Shown in pieces: positions 33,770 through 44,774 of a stretch of 64,000 nucleotides of DNA; positions within the stretch are counted from its first letter, which is position 1, and each line of letters opens with the position of its first letter. Origin of the DNA: Botrytis cinerea B05.10. Lineage: Eukaryota > Ascomycota > Leotiomycetes > Helotiales > Sclerotiniaceae. The stretch spans positions 868,001-932,000 of the forward strand of contig NC_037319.1 of assembly GCF_000143535.2 (NCBI RefSeq). The letters are read 5' to 3'. The position numbers and the translations under genes are program-made. The notes below the pieces were generated by a model. The model made no database searches and had not been told where the DNA came from. It saw nothing but the letters and a program-made list of their open reading frames with translations.

Positions 33770-34940
33770 CTATGCGAATAAATATTTAGCGGCATGTTCA
33801 ATGTGATCTCTTCCAAATGTCGAGATAAAAAAGTATGAGTGATCGTATCCCTATCAGAAATTGTTAGTCCGATTTCCCACCTGTGAAATGACTCAAGACA
33901 CTAGAGAATATAGATATAAACCTACCTCTTGGTATCTAAGCGTCAAATTGCTGTCGTTTCCTGACTTCTTTGCCGCAGCCTCGAAATTCTCTGGTAACAA
34001 CTGCCCCTGTTTATAAAAGTTGTCTCCCGTTCCCTGTGTAATTTCCATTCATGTCAGCAATCCATCCCACTTTCTCCCCCAATGCATAGACAGAGATATG
34101 TTAAAAGAAAAACTCACCACATCAATCAAAGCCGGGAACTCCCCCTTGAACTCCCCAATCAACTCCGTCGCATCATGCTTCTTCCATCCCTCCTTCTTTT
34201 CCTCTCCAAGATAGCCCTTGAAAGCCTTTTCTCCCCATGGACAATTAATCGGATTGGAAATTGGCGCAAAAGCACTGACACTCTTATACATTCCCGGATT
34301 CTTCAAGAAGAGAGTGAGAGCACCATGTCCGCCCATTGAATGGCCCATGATACTTTTCCTCTCAGAATCGAGTTCGGGGAAGGAGGAGAAGAGAGAAGAT
34401 GGGAGCTCGGAGGTGATGTAGCTATACATTTTGTAGTTTGTCGAGTAGGGAGGATTGGTAGCGTCGATGTAAAAGCCGGCACCGGTACCAAAGTCCCAGG
34501 AATCATTTTCACCGGCTATATTGAGACCTCCTGTTGGTGAAGAGGTGAGTTAGCTTGGGGGTTTCAATTGGTACTAATGTGCTATCCGCTCCTCTCGTCA
34601 TTCTATACTCATTCCTCCCTTAGCTACAACCGCAAAAAGAAGAAACCCGATCTTCTTCCCCGAACACGTCGAGAAACTTACTCGGACTGGTATCGGGATA
34701 AACCACCGCAATTCCCTTCTCACTGGCCGCACTCTGAAAGAATCCCTTCTCAGCCCCATTGTCTCCCGTACAAGTAAGACCCGCGAGGTAGAAGATCACT
34801 GGCACTTTTTTCTCTGCAGAAGCCTTAGGTGGTAGATAGAGATTCAATGCCATCTCGCAGCCCACTGTGCTAGCATCGTGTGTAAGTTTTAGCAATTTGC
34901 CGCCGAATGAGGCAATGGTTGCTGTAGTTTTAAATGACAT
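33770..34940 (-). CDS. S-formylglutathione hydrolase (esterase D)
   Basis: Serine hydrolase that releases formate and glutathione from S-formylglutathione, the second step of glutathione-dependent formaldehyde detoxification in the cytosol. Exons 34682-34940, 34118-34530, 33926-34033 and 33770-33850 give 286 residues. The family signature [15 protein letters not shown] is at about 51-65, and [14 protein letters not shown] appears only after splicing. The catalytic triad is visible: Ser151 in [10 protein letters not shown], Asp228 in [17 protein letters not shown] and His264 in [12 protein letters not shown]. The last segment ([10 protein letters not shown]) is the usual end. All four joins keep the frame. 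Confidence 0.95.
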
Positions 34941-35236
34941 CTTTAATCGTGTCGACTTTAATTAGAGGTTTGGAAGAATGTTTCAATATGTTAGATTATG
35001 ATAGTTAGAGAAGATGGAAGGAAGTGTGAGAAATGGGGGAAATATTGTTAGTTTATCGTCCGCACAATGATGTGGGCATGACGTTTGAAGCTATTCGACC
35101 CCTCCTTCGAAGCTTGATGTTACCCCACATTATTCGGACGTTACTCGGAATTCTGGGTCAAGCTTTCCTTATTGATTTTTGATGCTGTATTAGGAAAACA
35201 ATTCCTTGAGGTTCTCTGTAACTCGAGACATATAAA
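34941..35236. promoter_or_regulatory. Upstream region of S-formylglutathione hydrolase
   Basis: About 300 bp upstream of the hydrolase start codon (-) and downstream of a doubtful small ORF. No specific site seen. Confidence 0.35.
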
Positions 35237-35419
35237 TTACATTGGCTCACCGGGAGGATCAAGGTTAACCGGGGACATTCGCCAAGCTCCATGTCCATAG
35301 GCAATATACGGATCATAGAATGATGGTGGCATTATAATAAACGTCGTTCCATTCGTCCGCAAAACTGTTCTCTGTCTCCATGGGGTATCTATCTCCTGAA
35401 CTTCCTTTCGTTCTTTCAT
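35237..35419 (-). CDS. Doubtful 60-residue ORF downstream of AFI1
   Basis: I do not recognise this product. From an ATG at 35419 it reads MKERKEVQEIDTPWRQRT, then PPSFYDPYIAYGHGAWR and ends NLDPPGEPM. The Tyr/Gly/Pro/Trp-rich end looks like real protein rather than random sequence, and the opposite strand is broken by stops. The frame opens directly after a good splice acceptor (ATTACAG, at 35421-35427), so it could be the last exon of a short gene whose 5' exon lies in the AFI1 3' region. Using that acceptor from the AFI1 end (CGG|GTCAGT) would put the sequence in a different frame, so it is not simply an AFI1 extension. Confidence 0.3.
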   Translation of the reverse strand: MKERKEVQEIDTPWRQRTVLRTNGTTFIIMPPSFYDPYIAYGHGAWRMSPVNLDPPGEPM

Positions 35420-35572
35420 GGCTCTGTAATTTCTCAGTCCAGTAATCAATCAATGCAGTCCCTAAACAATTGCACCCTAGCACCTTCCATCTAATATCGC
35501 AGTGATCATGATCTCGTAAAATCATAAAAAGAAGCCAACACCAATATGCAATCAAATCCTTCTCTTACTATA

Positions 35573-38213
35573 TCAACTGACCCGCCTTCCCAAAACCATT
35601 GCATCGCCATCAGCCGGGATGTCTCTCTCCACACCCCCCAACTTAGCTCTCATCTCTGCTTCTGCTTCTCTCCTAATGCGAATAAAAGCTAGTTTCTCGA
35701 ATCGACTCAAGGCTTTCCACCAATGTCGTCCAGCTTCATGATCGCTGATCCTCTCCAACAAATCGACAACTCTCATTCGAACATCTCGATCTTTGTGAAA
35801 AAGTCCAAGCGCAATATAGAAAAGTCCTGCATGTGATTCGGGTGCTACAGCTAGAAGCTGACATATTTCATCATATGAATGTGTGTATCTCTCCATGGCA
35901 ACGTATATATCACGACTTGCACCAGGAGTAAGCTTTGTCATTCGTAGACGATCGTGTAGATGATGAAGGTCAAGAGCTTTGAGAGGTCGAAAGTTGTACA
36001 GTTGCACTAGGTCCTAGATATTGTAAGTCCTTGTTCTCATGAAATTTTAAGCACAAGACATACCTGCTTGAAGCTATAGTAACTTCGAGTGGCTCTCCAG
36101 CCCTCAATCCGATTCACATTACTAGCGAGCTCACGGAATTTCGCATGATCATCAGGCCAAACGTATCCATGGCCGCTGACGTTTTCATTGCCAGGCTCTG
36201 CTTTTTCTACCCCAATATATAAAGCACTTGCGCCGTAAACACTCTCTTCAAATTGTGCCGAAATTCTAGTGAATTTGACAACCCAATCTCGCCATTTGGC
36301 TCGGATAACACCTTCACCATGTCTAGCTGCAATACTGCGGATAACATCATTCATAAATGCAGCATCGCCCGTTGGATCACTGGCGGCTTGGCTAGTTGAG
36401 GTTGCGACATTTGTAGCACTGGCATAAGCCGGGTTTTGTTGCTGGAAGTTTGCAAGTCCTTCCGTAAGTGGTGCTTGTTCGATTCGACTACTGATCTTCA
36501 TTCGACCAGATGGTATGTCACATAATACGTCCCACCACTCCGGGTGGTTCTCGAAAGTTGGATTTGTTACACCTGCGATAAACCCTGGCACTTTTAAAAG
36601 GTCGTCGATTTTACTAAGATCGGTATATGGAAAAGCATGGCGAGTGAATCCACGTAAAATTCCTCCGGATGCTAAAGCGCAAGCTGCAAGTACAGCTTCA
36701 GCAACTTCACCTGATGGACGATTGTGCCCAAGGAAGATGACGCGTTTTTGAGTTAACATTGCATTGACTAACACAATGATAGGATGAGTATGTACACCTC
36801 CCGTTGTAAGATGAGGATGTAGCGCGAACGGAATGGGGGATTTGACATGAGGATCGTTGTATGTCTGTATGAGTTTAACAAGAGAAAAATCCCCAACTGT
36901 CTCAGGAGATACTGCAACGGGAACCTTGATGGGTATCGGAATTCCATTGTACATAACCTTGGTCTCAAATTCGTGTGTATCCCGAGGTACCGAGTAGTTC
37001 GAATGTATGAGTTGTTGGACATGCGCTTTTGTACCATTTCGCACCAGACCTGGTCTCCTTTCTGGACTTTCGGACATGGCTGCCATATCATCTAGCGCTT
37101 CGCCTTTGTCCTCTGCCATACGCATTTGAATCATTTGCTCAAACTTCTCTACAAATAGATCTTTGTTGTCACTAGCTTGTAGAAGATGACGTTCGAGTAT
37201 GCTCAATTTGGGCATTAATGATAGATCCATTGTATTCACTGCCTCATATAACTCCGCCAGCGTTGATGGTTGAGGCGTTTTGAAGTATTCCTCAAGAGCT
37301 AACAATAGAAGTGGCTGTCAAGAATTAGTAGGTTTCCAATTGGGTATCATAAATGACGCACCTTATAAATGTGCAGAAATGGATGTCGAGTACATATTGC
37401 CATAGCTTTCACTACAGCCCCTCTTTTGGCCGTCTTGTCTTGCTTGGTGTTCACAAGATTTAAAACATATATTAGAGGCGGACCTTCGCCTCCTTCTGGT
37501 TCATCTTCTTCCGATGAATCCTCCTCACTACCTTCCACCCTTTCTAAAGGGTCAACATTCCCACTCTCAAAGAGAGCTGCCCTAGCTTCCTTCTTTGCCT
37601 TTCGTAATCTTCTTCTTTCAGCTTTCTCCTCTGCCTCTTCTTCGTCCTGACTGGTATCTTTATGTAGGAAGAATATCGTCCAATCTTGGTTTCGAACATG
37701 GGCTTGATCTGGCAACATCAATTCTGCTAACATATGTTCATCGCCCGTTATAGCAACAGGGTATTGATGTTCCATAATTGGTCCCTTGTCAATATCAAAT
37801 GATGCCACCAGTATATATTCGACATGGTTCTCTGTATCTCCTCGAGGATATTGTGATTTCAGTCTTCTGGCAGGATGTGCACTTGAACTATATTTATTTG
37901 GAGCGGATAATGATGAGTGTTGGGAGGATACACCACTGGTGGGAGTTTTAGAAAGGACGGTACTTGGATCAGAAGTTCGATCCGTGTCTATTGGTGGGGG
38001 ATTCGGACTTCGTGAGGGACGACGTTGTGACATGACTGAAGGAGAACGAGAGGATGGAAATGAAGACAAGGAGGTTCTCCGTTGGAAACTCCCATTCGAA
38101 CTTGTTGTTCCACTTCCTATTGTACCCCGCGTGGTGGGACGAAGTGCTTGCATCGACATAATCGTAGAATTGGCCTTGCGACTTGGAGGCGCATATGGAA
38201 GTGCCGATGCCAT
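35573..38213 (-). CDS. AFI1: Arf3-interacting polarity protein Afi1
   Basis: Peripheral cortex protein that docks the Arf3/ARF6-type GTPase and supports polarised growth; related to DENN-type modules. Exons 37362-38213, 36064-37314 and 35573-36013 give 847 residues. After a Ser/Pro/Arg-rich disordered start, residues 130-190 carry the Afi1/Mesa docking domain ([23 protein letters not shown], then LAELMLPDQ and [11 protein letters not shown]). Acidic and basic stretches follow, then [13 protein letters not shown] leads into a SPA/DENN-like domain with [49 protein letters not shown] and [11 protein letters not shown]. The helical C-terminus ends MVLGRRVS. Start 38213 is the first ATG; a splice acceptor (CTACAG) lies 11 bp upstream, implying a 5' UTR intron. 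Confidence 0.9.
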
Positions 38214-39801
38214 ACTGGAATCTCCTGTAGACCAAGAAAGCAATTAGCTAGGTTCGCGCTAGTATCAGTAACAGTCCCACTTGTGAGACTTTAGACTTTC
38301 TAGTGGAAGATGGAGGCCTTCATTCAATCCGTGCGCAGGTCAGCCATGGAAGAATTTCTGGATTTCAAGGGTATCGCCGTCTAGATTTCATGGATAATAC
38401 AGCTGAAGAAGAAGAAGAAGAAGAAGAAGAGGCAGAGGGAGAGGGAGAAGAGAAATCGTGTGTGTAAGAAAGGATCAAAGTCAAACCAGATACATGACAA
38501 ATTATGGGAGTAGAAGTAAAATGGGAGAAAAGGAGAAGAAGCTAAACAAGAATGAGACGAAAAGGATTTAGAGGTCTCATGTCATATAGTCGTGTCAGTC
38601 GTCATGTAATCATGTAGGCATGTATTGATATAGTGTTCGTGAATAGAAGGGCGTTGATACAACAGCAAGAGAGTGTTTCTGCAACGCCAATTCTCCTGTG
38701 TTTCCGATAACCAGTGAATGAGCGTGTGGTGGTTGTATTGTTGTGTGGTAATGCTTTTCATCCCTCTTTTCTTCCGTTTCAGGGGTAAAATCCATCCATC
38801 CATAAATAGGGGTCCAGGTTCCTCAACCGGGATTGTGATGTGAGGGTGGTGAATGTTGATGTTTGAATGGCTGCTGCTTGGCTACCTGCGGAGGATTATC
38901 TACTCCTGATCAAATCGTCTCGCACAAGGCTGCGTATTCATCTATGGATCGATCTATCTCTACCAGTCCAAAAGTGCCTGTATCTACCATCTATCTATCC
39001 ATCTCCCTTGCCTCCATACCTGCCACATGCAGACCTTGGTACTGGGACACGCGTGAGGCTATTTTCCAACATCTTTCCATCATTGGCCCAAAGTCTAATT
39101 CCAAACAAAAATCGCCGATTAGTCGATGTTGTTCGAATGGCCAATTGTGTCCGGTATCCACAGCAAGGTGGTAAGGAGTGTGCAGCGTCCTCTTGTGCCC
39201 ATGCAATGTGTTATTCCATCACATCTGCTTCATCGTCGGAGTGAGGATCTTGCGTGACTGACTGCGTTCGTGCTAACCCTGGCTACCGGTCCGTACCTGC
39301 TTCGGAGCATCCAAGTTCTTGGAATCCTTCGCCTTTCTGCCCAGTTATTCTGTTGTTTCTGTTACGATTAGCCTTGTGCTAGCAAATTTATCATCTAATT
39401 ATAATTCACCCAATTCGCCAATCACACGCATGCATTGGGATAACCTTGCTTTTGGCGTGCTTTCGCTGGACTTCCAATTGGCTTTGTTTACACCAGCAAC
39501 CAAACCAAAACATTCAGCCTCTCCATCTTCATCATACCTAATAATTCCCTTTCATAACCATTGTATACCTTCCATCTGCACTCTTCGCTCTTCCCACGCA
39601 TAGCATCTATCCAATTGATTTCAACCAGTTCCATCTGTCATTCTTGCCTTCTTTGGGTTCAGCCAAGATCTCAGGTCAATTGTACTGTACTTGCCACAAC
39701 ATCAAGAATTAAATAAATCTATACTCTCACTCAGAATCATCAAGCACAACACTCCTTTTGCACCGAATTTCTGGGGAATCTTTGGAATCTCCGCAACAGC
39801 C
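38214..39801. other. Divergent intergenic region, AFI1/myosin light chain
   Basis: 1.6 kb between two genes read outward. It holds a GAA/GAGGGA tract (38405-38452), likely AFI1 5' UTR exon sequence and the pyrimidine-rich leader of the light chain gene. Overlapping ORFs at 38860-39600 show Ser/Pro/Ile-rich composition without motifs and are not supported. Confidence 0.45.
38405..38452. repeat. GAA/GAGGGA purine tract
   Basis: About ten GAA triplets followed by GAGGGA units. Confidence 0.75.
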
Positions 39802-40877
39802 ATGGTAAGTTGTCACCGGTCCACTTTTCAAAAGTCGTTACTTCCAGCTCTTTAGTATGATGCATTGAGACCCAGAAAAGGAAAATGCGAGACTAATGCA
39901 CTTTGACTTTTGGTAGTCAATGTCGGCCTCCTATAAACCATCACCGCTCTCGTTCGGGTCACCTAGAGCTTCACCATTTCGAAGACCGGAATCCCAATCT
40001 CAATCTTCTACTCCAGTTTCTCTTTCTCCGTTAAGACAATCAACTCCAAATCCAAATCCTGCAGCGGTCAAGAACATGGTCACGCCAAGTAGACTTGGTA
40101 ATGCGGTCACCCCCAATTCGTCGGATGGAATAACTACGAGCAAATGGACCCCTAGAGGTATTCCTCCTGCCTTTCGTGAAACGGAACCTTCACCTACAAA
40201 AGGCGCACAGTTGAGTCCGGGATTCGGTGGCCCGTTGAGAGCGGCGAGTACGAACTATTCTAATGACAACGAAAATGCGCTGTCGAAATTATCCAACGCG
40301 CAAGTCAGAGAAATGAGGGAAGGGTTCCAGATATTGGATAGAGATAGTGATGGACAGGTTGGCAGAGAAGATGTAGCTGATATGTTGACTCAATTGGGTA
40401 TGTTAGCATTGCCAAATTAAGAAAGTATGTCAGAGATGCTAATATTCTCTAGGTCTTTCCTCCAATGCTTCAGAATTAGCTGGTTACTTTCCACCATCAA
40501 CTCCACAAACCATCACACTCCCTACATTTCTTAATTCGCTCGCTACACAGCTATGTACTCTTTCGCCAACTCCGGAATTACTAGATGCATTTTCCGCATT
40601 TGACGAGGATGACAGTGGACAAGTTGATTATGCAGAATTACGAGATGCCTTAATACACACAGCACCCGATCCAGGTGTGAAGCCCTTGACGGAACGGGAG
40701 GTTGATAGAGTTATGGGTGGATTCACCGCACGAAAAGCATTATCAAAACACACAGGAGCAATGAGTGGAAGTAGACGGCAGGATGTATTCAAATATCAGG
40801 AGTTTGTTTCTAGTGTTGTCGGAGGATCTGGGCCGGACGGGAAAGGAGAAAGAGTTAATGACGATGGTGATGAGTAA
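39802..40877 (+). CDS. RLC1: Myosin II regulatory light chain
   Basis: EF-hand protein that binds the second IQ motif of myosin II in the cytokinetic ring. Exons 39802-39804, 39917-40397 and 40453-40877 give 302 residues; counting from the second in-frame ATG at 39920 it is 300. Numbered from the latter, residues 1-105 are a long Ser/Pro-rich extension. PLRAAS110TNYS aligns with the phosphorylated RATSNV site of animal light chains. EF-hand 1 at 140-151 (DRDSDGQVGRED) ends in Asp at position 12, as is typical of this family. A second hand-like loop is at 210-221 (DEDDSGQVDYAE), with KYQEFVSSVV at the end. The first exon would be just the ATG, before a perfect GTAAGT donor. Confidence 0.85.
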
Positions 40878-42106
40878 TGTTTCGTATGGATATATGTGTA
40901 CGAGGTAGAATGGGTAAGGTTTGGGGGTCGGGACTGGGAAACGGTGGAGGTGTTGTGTTGGCGTTCTTATGTGTAATTATTGGTTGGACATTGGTCGGTC
41001 ATGGACAATGATAAGTCCAGATTGGGTGGAAGGTTATGGCTTCAATTGTATTTGATGTTTCTTTGTTCTGTACACATGGATATGGCACGCTTGGAGTGAC
41101 GGATCGAATGAACGGCGATTCCCAAATCGACAAAGTGATAAATGTGACAAATGCCGATGCTTTGGTTCTCATTCTTAAATCTCGCAGGCTAGAGATAAGT
41201 TGATACAATCAAAATAACTATTAGATTGTAACCAATGTTTCGTTCGTCGAGCATGGATTTGCTCCGGGTGAGTCTGTGATCCCCAGCGAGATAAGTCCAG
41301 CACATTAATGATAATGCAATGGAAGATAAAGTCTACTGCACGCAGCAAAGACAAAACTTTCAGTCTGTCAATTAGTCTGAACCGTCTGAACCGTCTGAAC
41401 CGTCTGAAAGATGGATCGACAAAGAGCACAATTAGTGTTGCAAGCTAGAATCTCCGCGATCAAAATTGTCTGTTTGGAAGTTGGATGCGAAGATCTCTGC
41501 CGCTTCTCGTCATCCTTTGTCGTTCTCGTACTGCTGGTATAGTGGTATAGTGTGTAGATATACTGGATACACTGGATGTGCTCCAGGACATGTCAGGGGA
41601 GGAAAAGAAGGGGGAGGGGGGGGTCGAGAATCGAGAATCGATTGTGAAAACTCATTTCTTTCAACTCTTATGATGCTTCCTTCACCCATTTATTAGCATG
41701 CAGCCAGTATTCGGTAATAGAAAGTATCGAGATATTATATATGATCGATTTCATTTCTTGATACCTGGCTAGTTATGTATAGCTATGTATATCTAGTATA
41801 CATTTGTCTATATCCATTTCATTTTATTTCATTTCTCTTCATTTCTCTGTTCTTTCGTCCCGTCATAAATCGTAACATCTATCTATCTCATCATCGTGAA
41901 TTCGTGACCATTGTAAGACATAAAATAAAATCCACGTAAAACAAACGGCTAGAGCAAAAACTCCGTTTTCCCTTCCCTAATTCCTTCCATGCATGTAAAT
42001 CCTATTCCGTGATTAGAAGAATGGAAGAATTATATACCTCATCCAATTCCATCTCTCAAACCTCCTCAGACATCCATCCACTTTCTCGCTGGCTGGCTTA
42101 CTTGCG
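40878..42106. other. Convergent intergenic region
   Basis: 1.2 kb between the light chain gene (+) and the CorA-like gene (-). It contains four copies of a 9-mer GTCTGAACC (41375-41408). ORFs such as 41466-41696 have no support. Confidence 0.5.
41375..41408. repeat. GTCTGAACC 9-mer x4
   Basis: Three exact copies and one diverged copy in direct tandem. The reverse strand reads as a repeated Phe-Arg-Arg in an ORF that is an artefact. Confidence 0.8.
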
Positions 42107-43917
42107 CTACTCCATTTTCTTCCCCAATCTCTCTCCAATCACATGAACCTTCTCACTAATACCATGTCCATGGACATGTCCATTTGCATTCCCCATCTGA
42201 TTCTGCCTCTCCCACGTACTAGCCTTACTCATCGTTCTCTTTCTCATCGTCGCCATGATTTCCTTCTCCATATCATCACTCCCCTTCTCCAAATCTATAT
42301 CCTCCAAATAATATCTCCTCTCCCTCTTCTTCTCCCACACATACCACCATCCTACTATAATCATCGTGCACGGAATCGTCACCGCCCAATACAGCCAGAA
42401 GCTCTCGCTGACAGCCGGTGTTCCCGGCTCGTTTTGGAAATTGAAAAACGTCATTGAGAAAACGGAAGCGAGATAGGCGCCGGGGAAGAAGATGGCACTG
42501 AGAAGCGAAATGGTTTTCATAGTGCTAGAATCGCGTTTTGCGGCGTGAGCAAGCTGGCGTTGCTCTTTGGCCATTTGGAAATTGAGTTTGGATTCTTTTT
42601 GGGCGATGATGTTGTAGAGCTAGTTTTCTTTGATTAGTTTTGCGATGACTGAGGGGAGGGAAGTACGAACTGCACTTCTTTGGATATCTAATCTCTGCAA
42701 TGTTGTATATGCGTAACTGTCGATACCCTGGAGCTTCACCCGATAGAAATCAAACCTTGCTAACATGCTAGCCTGTAAAGCTCTCATGGTTTCATCTCTT
42801 CTCCTTTCTGGTAATTTTTCCTCAAACATCTTCATTGCCTTCTCAAGCTGGGCTAAAATCTGCAGATAAGCCTTCGGCCTCTTCCATAGCACTTGGGAGT
42901 GACATTCAACCAAATCTCTGTTGATGGCATCGAGATCTATAACACCTTCTCTTACATAGCCTTCTTTCTCCACGATTTCCGAACGCATAGATACAGCATG
43001 CTCGAGTCTTCGTAACCAGTCACGTGCATCTCGTTGCTTTAGATCGGTTTTGTATGATATGTCGTGGGAGAAGATGATGGCTGGTAACAGCATCGGATGT
43101 CCGATTTGGAGAATACACGCTTTGAGATGTTTGATGGATTCTACCATGTCGGAACTTTCTGTGCCTTTCGCGTATCCAGTTGTTAACCCAGAGTTGATAT
43201 CATGAGAAAGAGTAAGTTCCCAACCACGAGTCAACCCCTTTTTCCGGACATCACTTTTGCGATTCACGATTTCTAATGGTAGGTTAGTTGATGTGTAGCT
43301 TATAGGAGAACGAGAACTTGCGTAGATGGGGATTCTTTTCATCCTGATCATAAGCAGCCCAGAATATAGGACCAACAGCACTCCCAGATTCGATCGATCT
43401 AAAAGGTAAATTCATAGTCTTCACCATGGAAATATACGAGGCAGATGGAAAACTGAGGACATTGGTAGCGAAAGTATCTGGGTGCTTGGCATTTAACTGA
43501 AGGCTGTAAGAATGTCAGCATCGCATAACAAAAGTTTCGTTGATGAATGCTCACATCAACCGAACGCATGCTATCTGAACCACTCCTTCTGGTAATTCTG
43601 GAGGCGCAAAAGCACCCTTTAAAGAAAAGGGGCGTCAGTGAAATCTCATGGTATTGAAGGAAAATCCATCTCACCCTTCTATTGAGGAAATTCTCAAATT
43701 CATCAGGTGTTAAAGGGTGTTCCTCTATCGAATTCAGAGTAGGATCCTGCAATGGAGTTAGTAATAATTTTTTCATTATCACTGAAGCATCTCTTACCGA
43801 ATAAGATACCATCTCCAAATAAGTAGTATGCTCAATAACATTTCTGCACCGAGCGACATTTGACCTACCAGATATCAAATCAGCAGATTCTCCCAAAGCA
43901 AATTCAAACTCATGATA
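42107..43917 (-). CDS. CorA-like membrane transporter (5' end unresolved)
   Basis: Fungal CorA-like cation-transporter family protein. Supported exons: 43798-43917, 43675-43746, 43555-43616, 43322-43503, 42671-43272 and 42107-42619; they encode 516 residues in one frame. Landmarks are HPLTPDEFENFLNRR, FAPPELPEGVVQIACVR, LNAKHPDTFATNVLSFPSAS, KTMNLPF and a long helical region (DLKQRDARDWLRRLEHAVSMR and on). At the C-terminus are LYNIIAQKES, a first membrane span ending YLASVFSMTFF, a second span FWLYWAVTIPCTMIIVGWWYVW and a basic His-rich tail. The GMN signature of true CorA is absent; the VFSM.FF form is usual in the fungal relatives. The fourth intron (43273-43321) uses a GC donor. The start codon was not found: a 27-nt exon at 43959-43985 and others further 5' are possible. 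Confidence 0.78.
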
Positions 43918-44774
43918 CTAACGTAAACATATAATCATCCATTTTTGCAAATATTTACGTATTGATTCTGATTATAAAGTTCCTCCTATCGACCTCGGAG
44001 TTTGAGATGCGTATTCAAAATAATTCACTCTATCAAAATCGCCTTGCCCAGTCCAAGAGTCGGTGGTCAGCCTGGGTTTCAATTCCAGAGTCACTCTTCA
44101 AGAATCAATTGGAATCAAAAACACTCGCAACGAATCGTAAGACGAGCTGAAAGAAGGCAGGAAAACACACAGAAGAGAAAAAGACTCAATTCATATTCCA
44201 GACCAAAGATATCATCCGGTAGATGCAGCGGCTCTGGCGTTAAACCCCGCTACAGACCCGTGTCAACGGGCAAATCTGGATCTGACAGATAGATAATCGG
44301 AGTGGGTACTCGTGTGCTTGTGGATATTTAGATGCCAAGTCCGTATTTACAGGGATTTATTTCTTGCGGTGAGAACTGCAGGTCTAGGCTTAGTGAGGCT
44401 GTGATCAGTGATGATTTTTTAAGAAGAGGCTGGAGAATGGATTACAGAGTTTTGAGGATGAGGATTGATTGGTGCGTTGTACGATCTTGGGGTTCACCGA
44501 GTAGAAGGGACTAGAATCTTTGAATGAGAGACATCAAGATGAAGATTTTGACTTTTGATCGTTTCATATATATCTTTAGCGGTTCAATGTTTAATCTCGT
44601 TAAAGGACTCATGTGCTAATCAAAGCAAGCCGTTGAGGGATATACTACATCTTATCATTGATTATTCTATGAATTCAAAAGTGTCTACTAGGTATTAAGG
44701 TATACGACCTTTCCAACTCTTATGCAAACTCCGCCCGCTATGCCCATAAGAAAGTACAAACTGTATAATATTTC
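43918..44774. other. Probable 5' exons/leader of CorA-like gene and LMBR1 3' flank
   Basis: Minus-strand stop-free fragments occur here (for example around 44000-44120, with RVNYFEYASQTPRS), and good acceptors sit at 43918 and 43986. These may be small 5' exons of the CorA-like gene. The left-out plus-strand ORFs (43962-44514) lack motifs. The right end is the 3' flank of the LMBR1-family gene. Confidence 0.4.

Noticed and set aside
44040..44110. tRNA-like T-arm (CTGGGTTTCAATTCCAG)
   Set aside because: No matching acceptor stem, D-arm or anticodon arm at the right distances.
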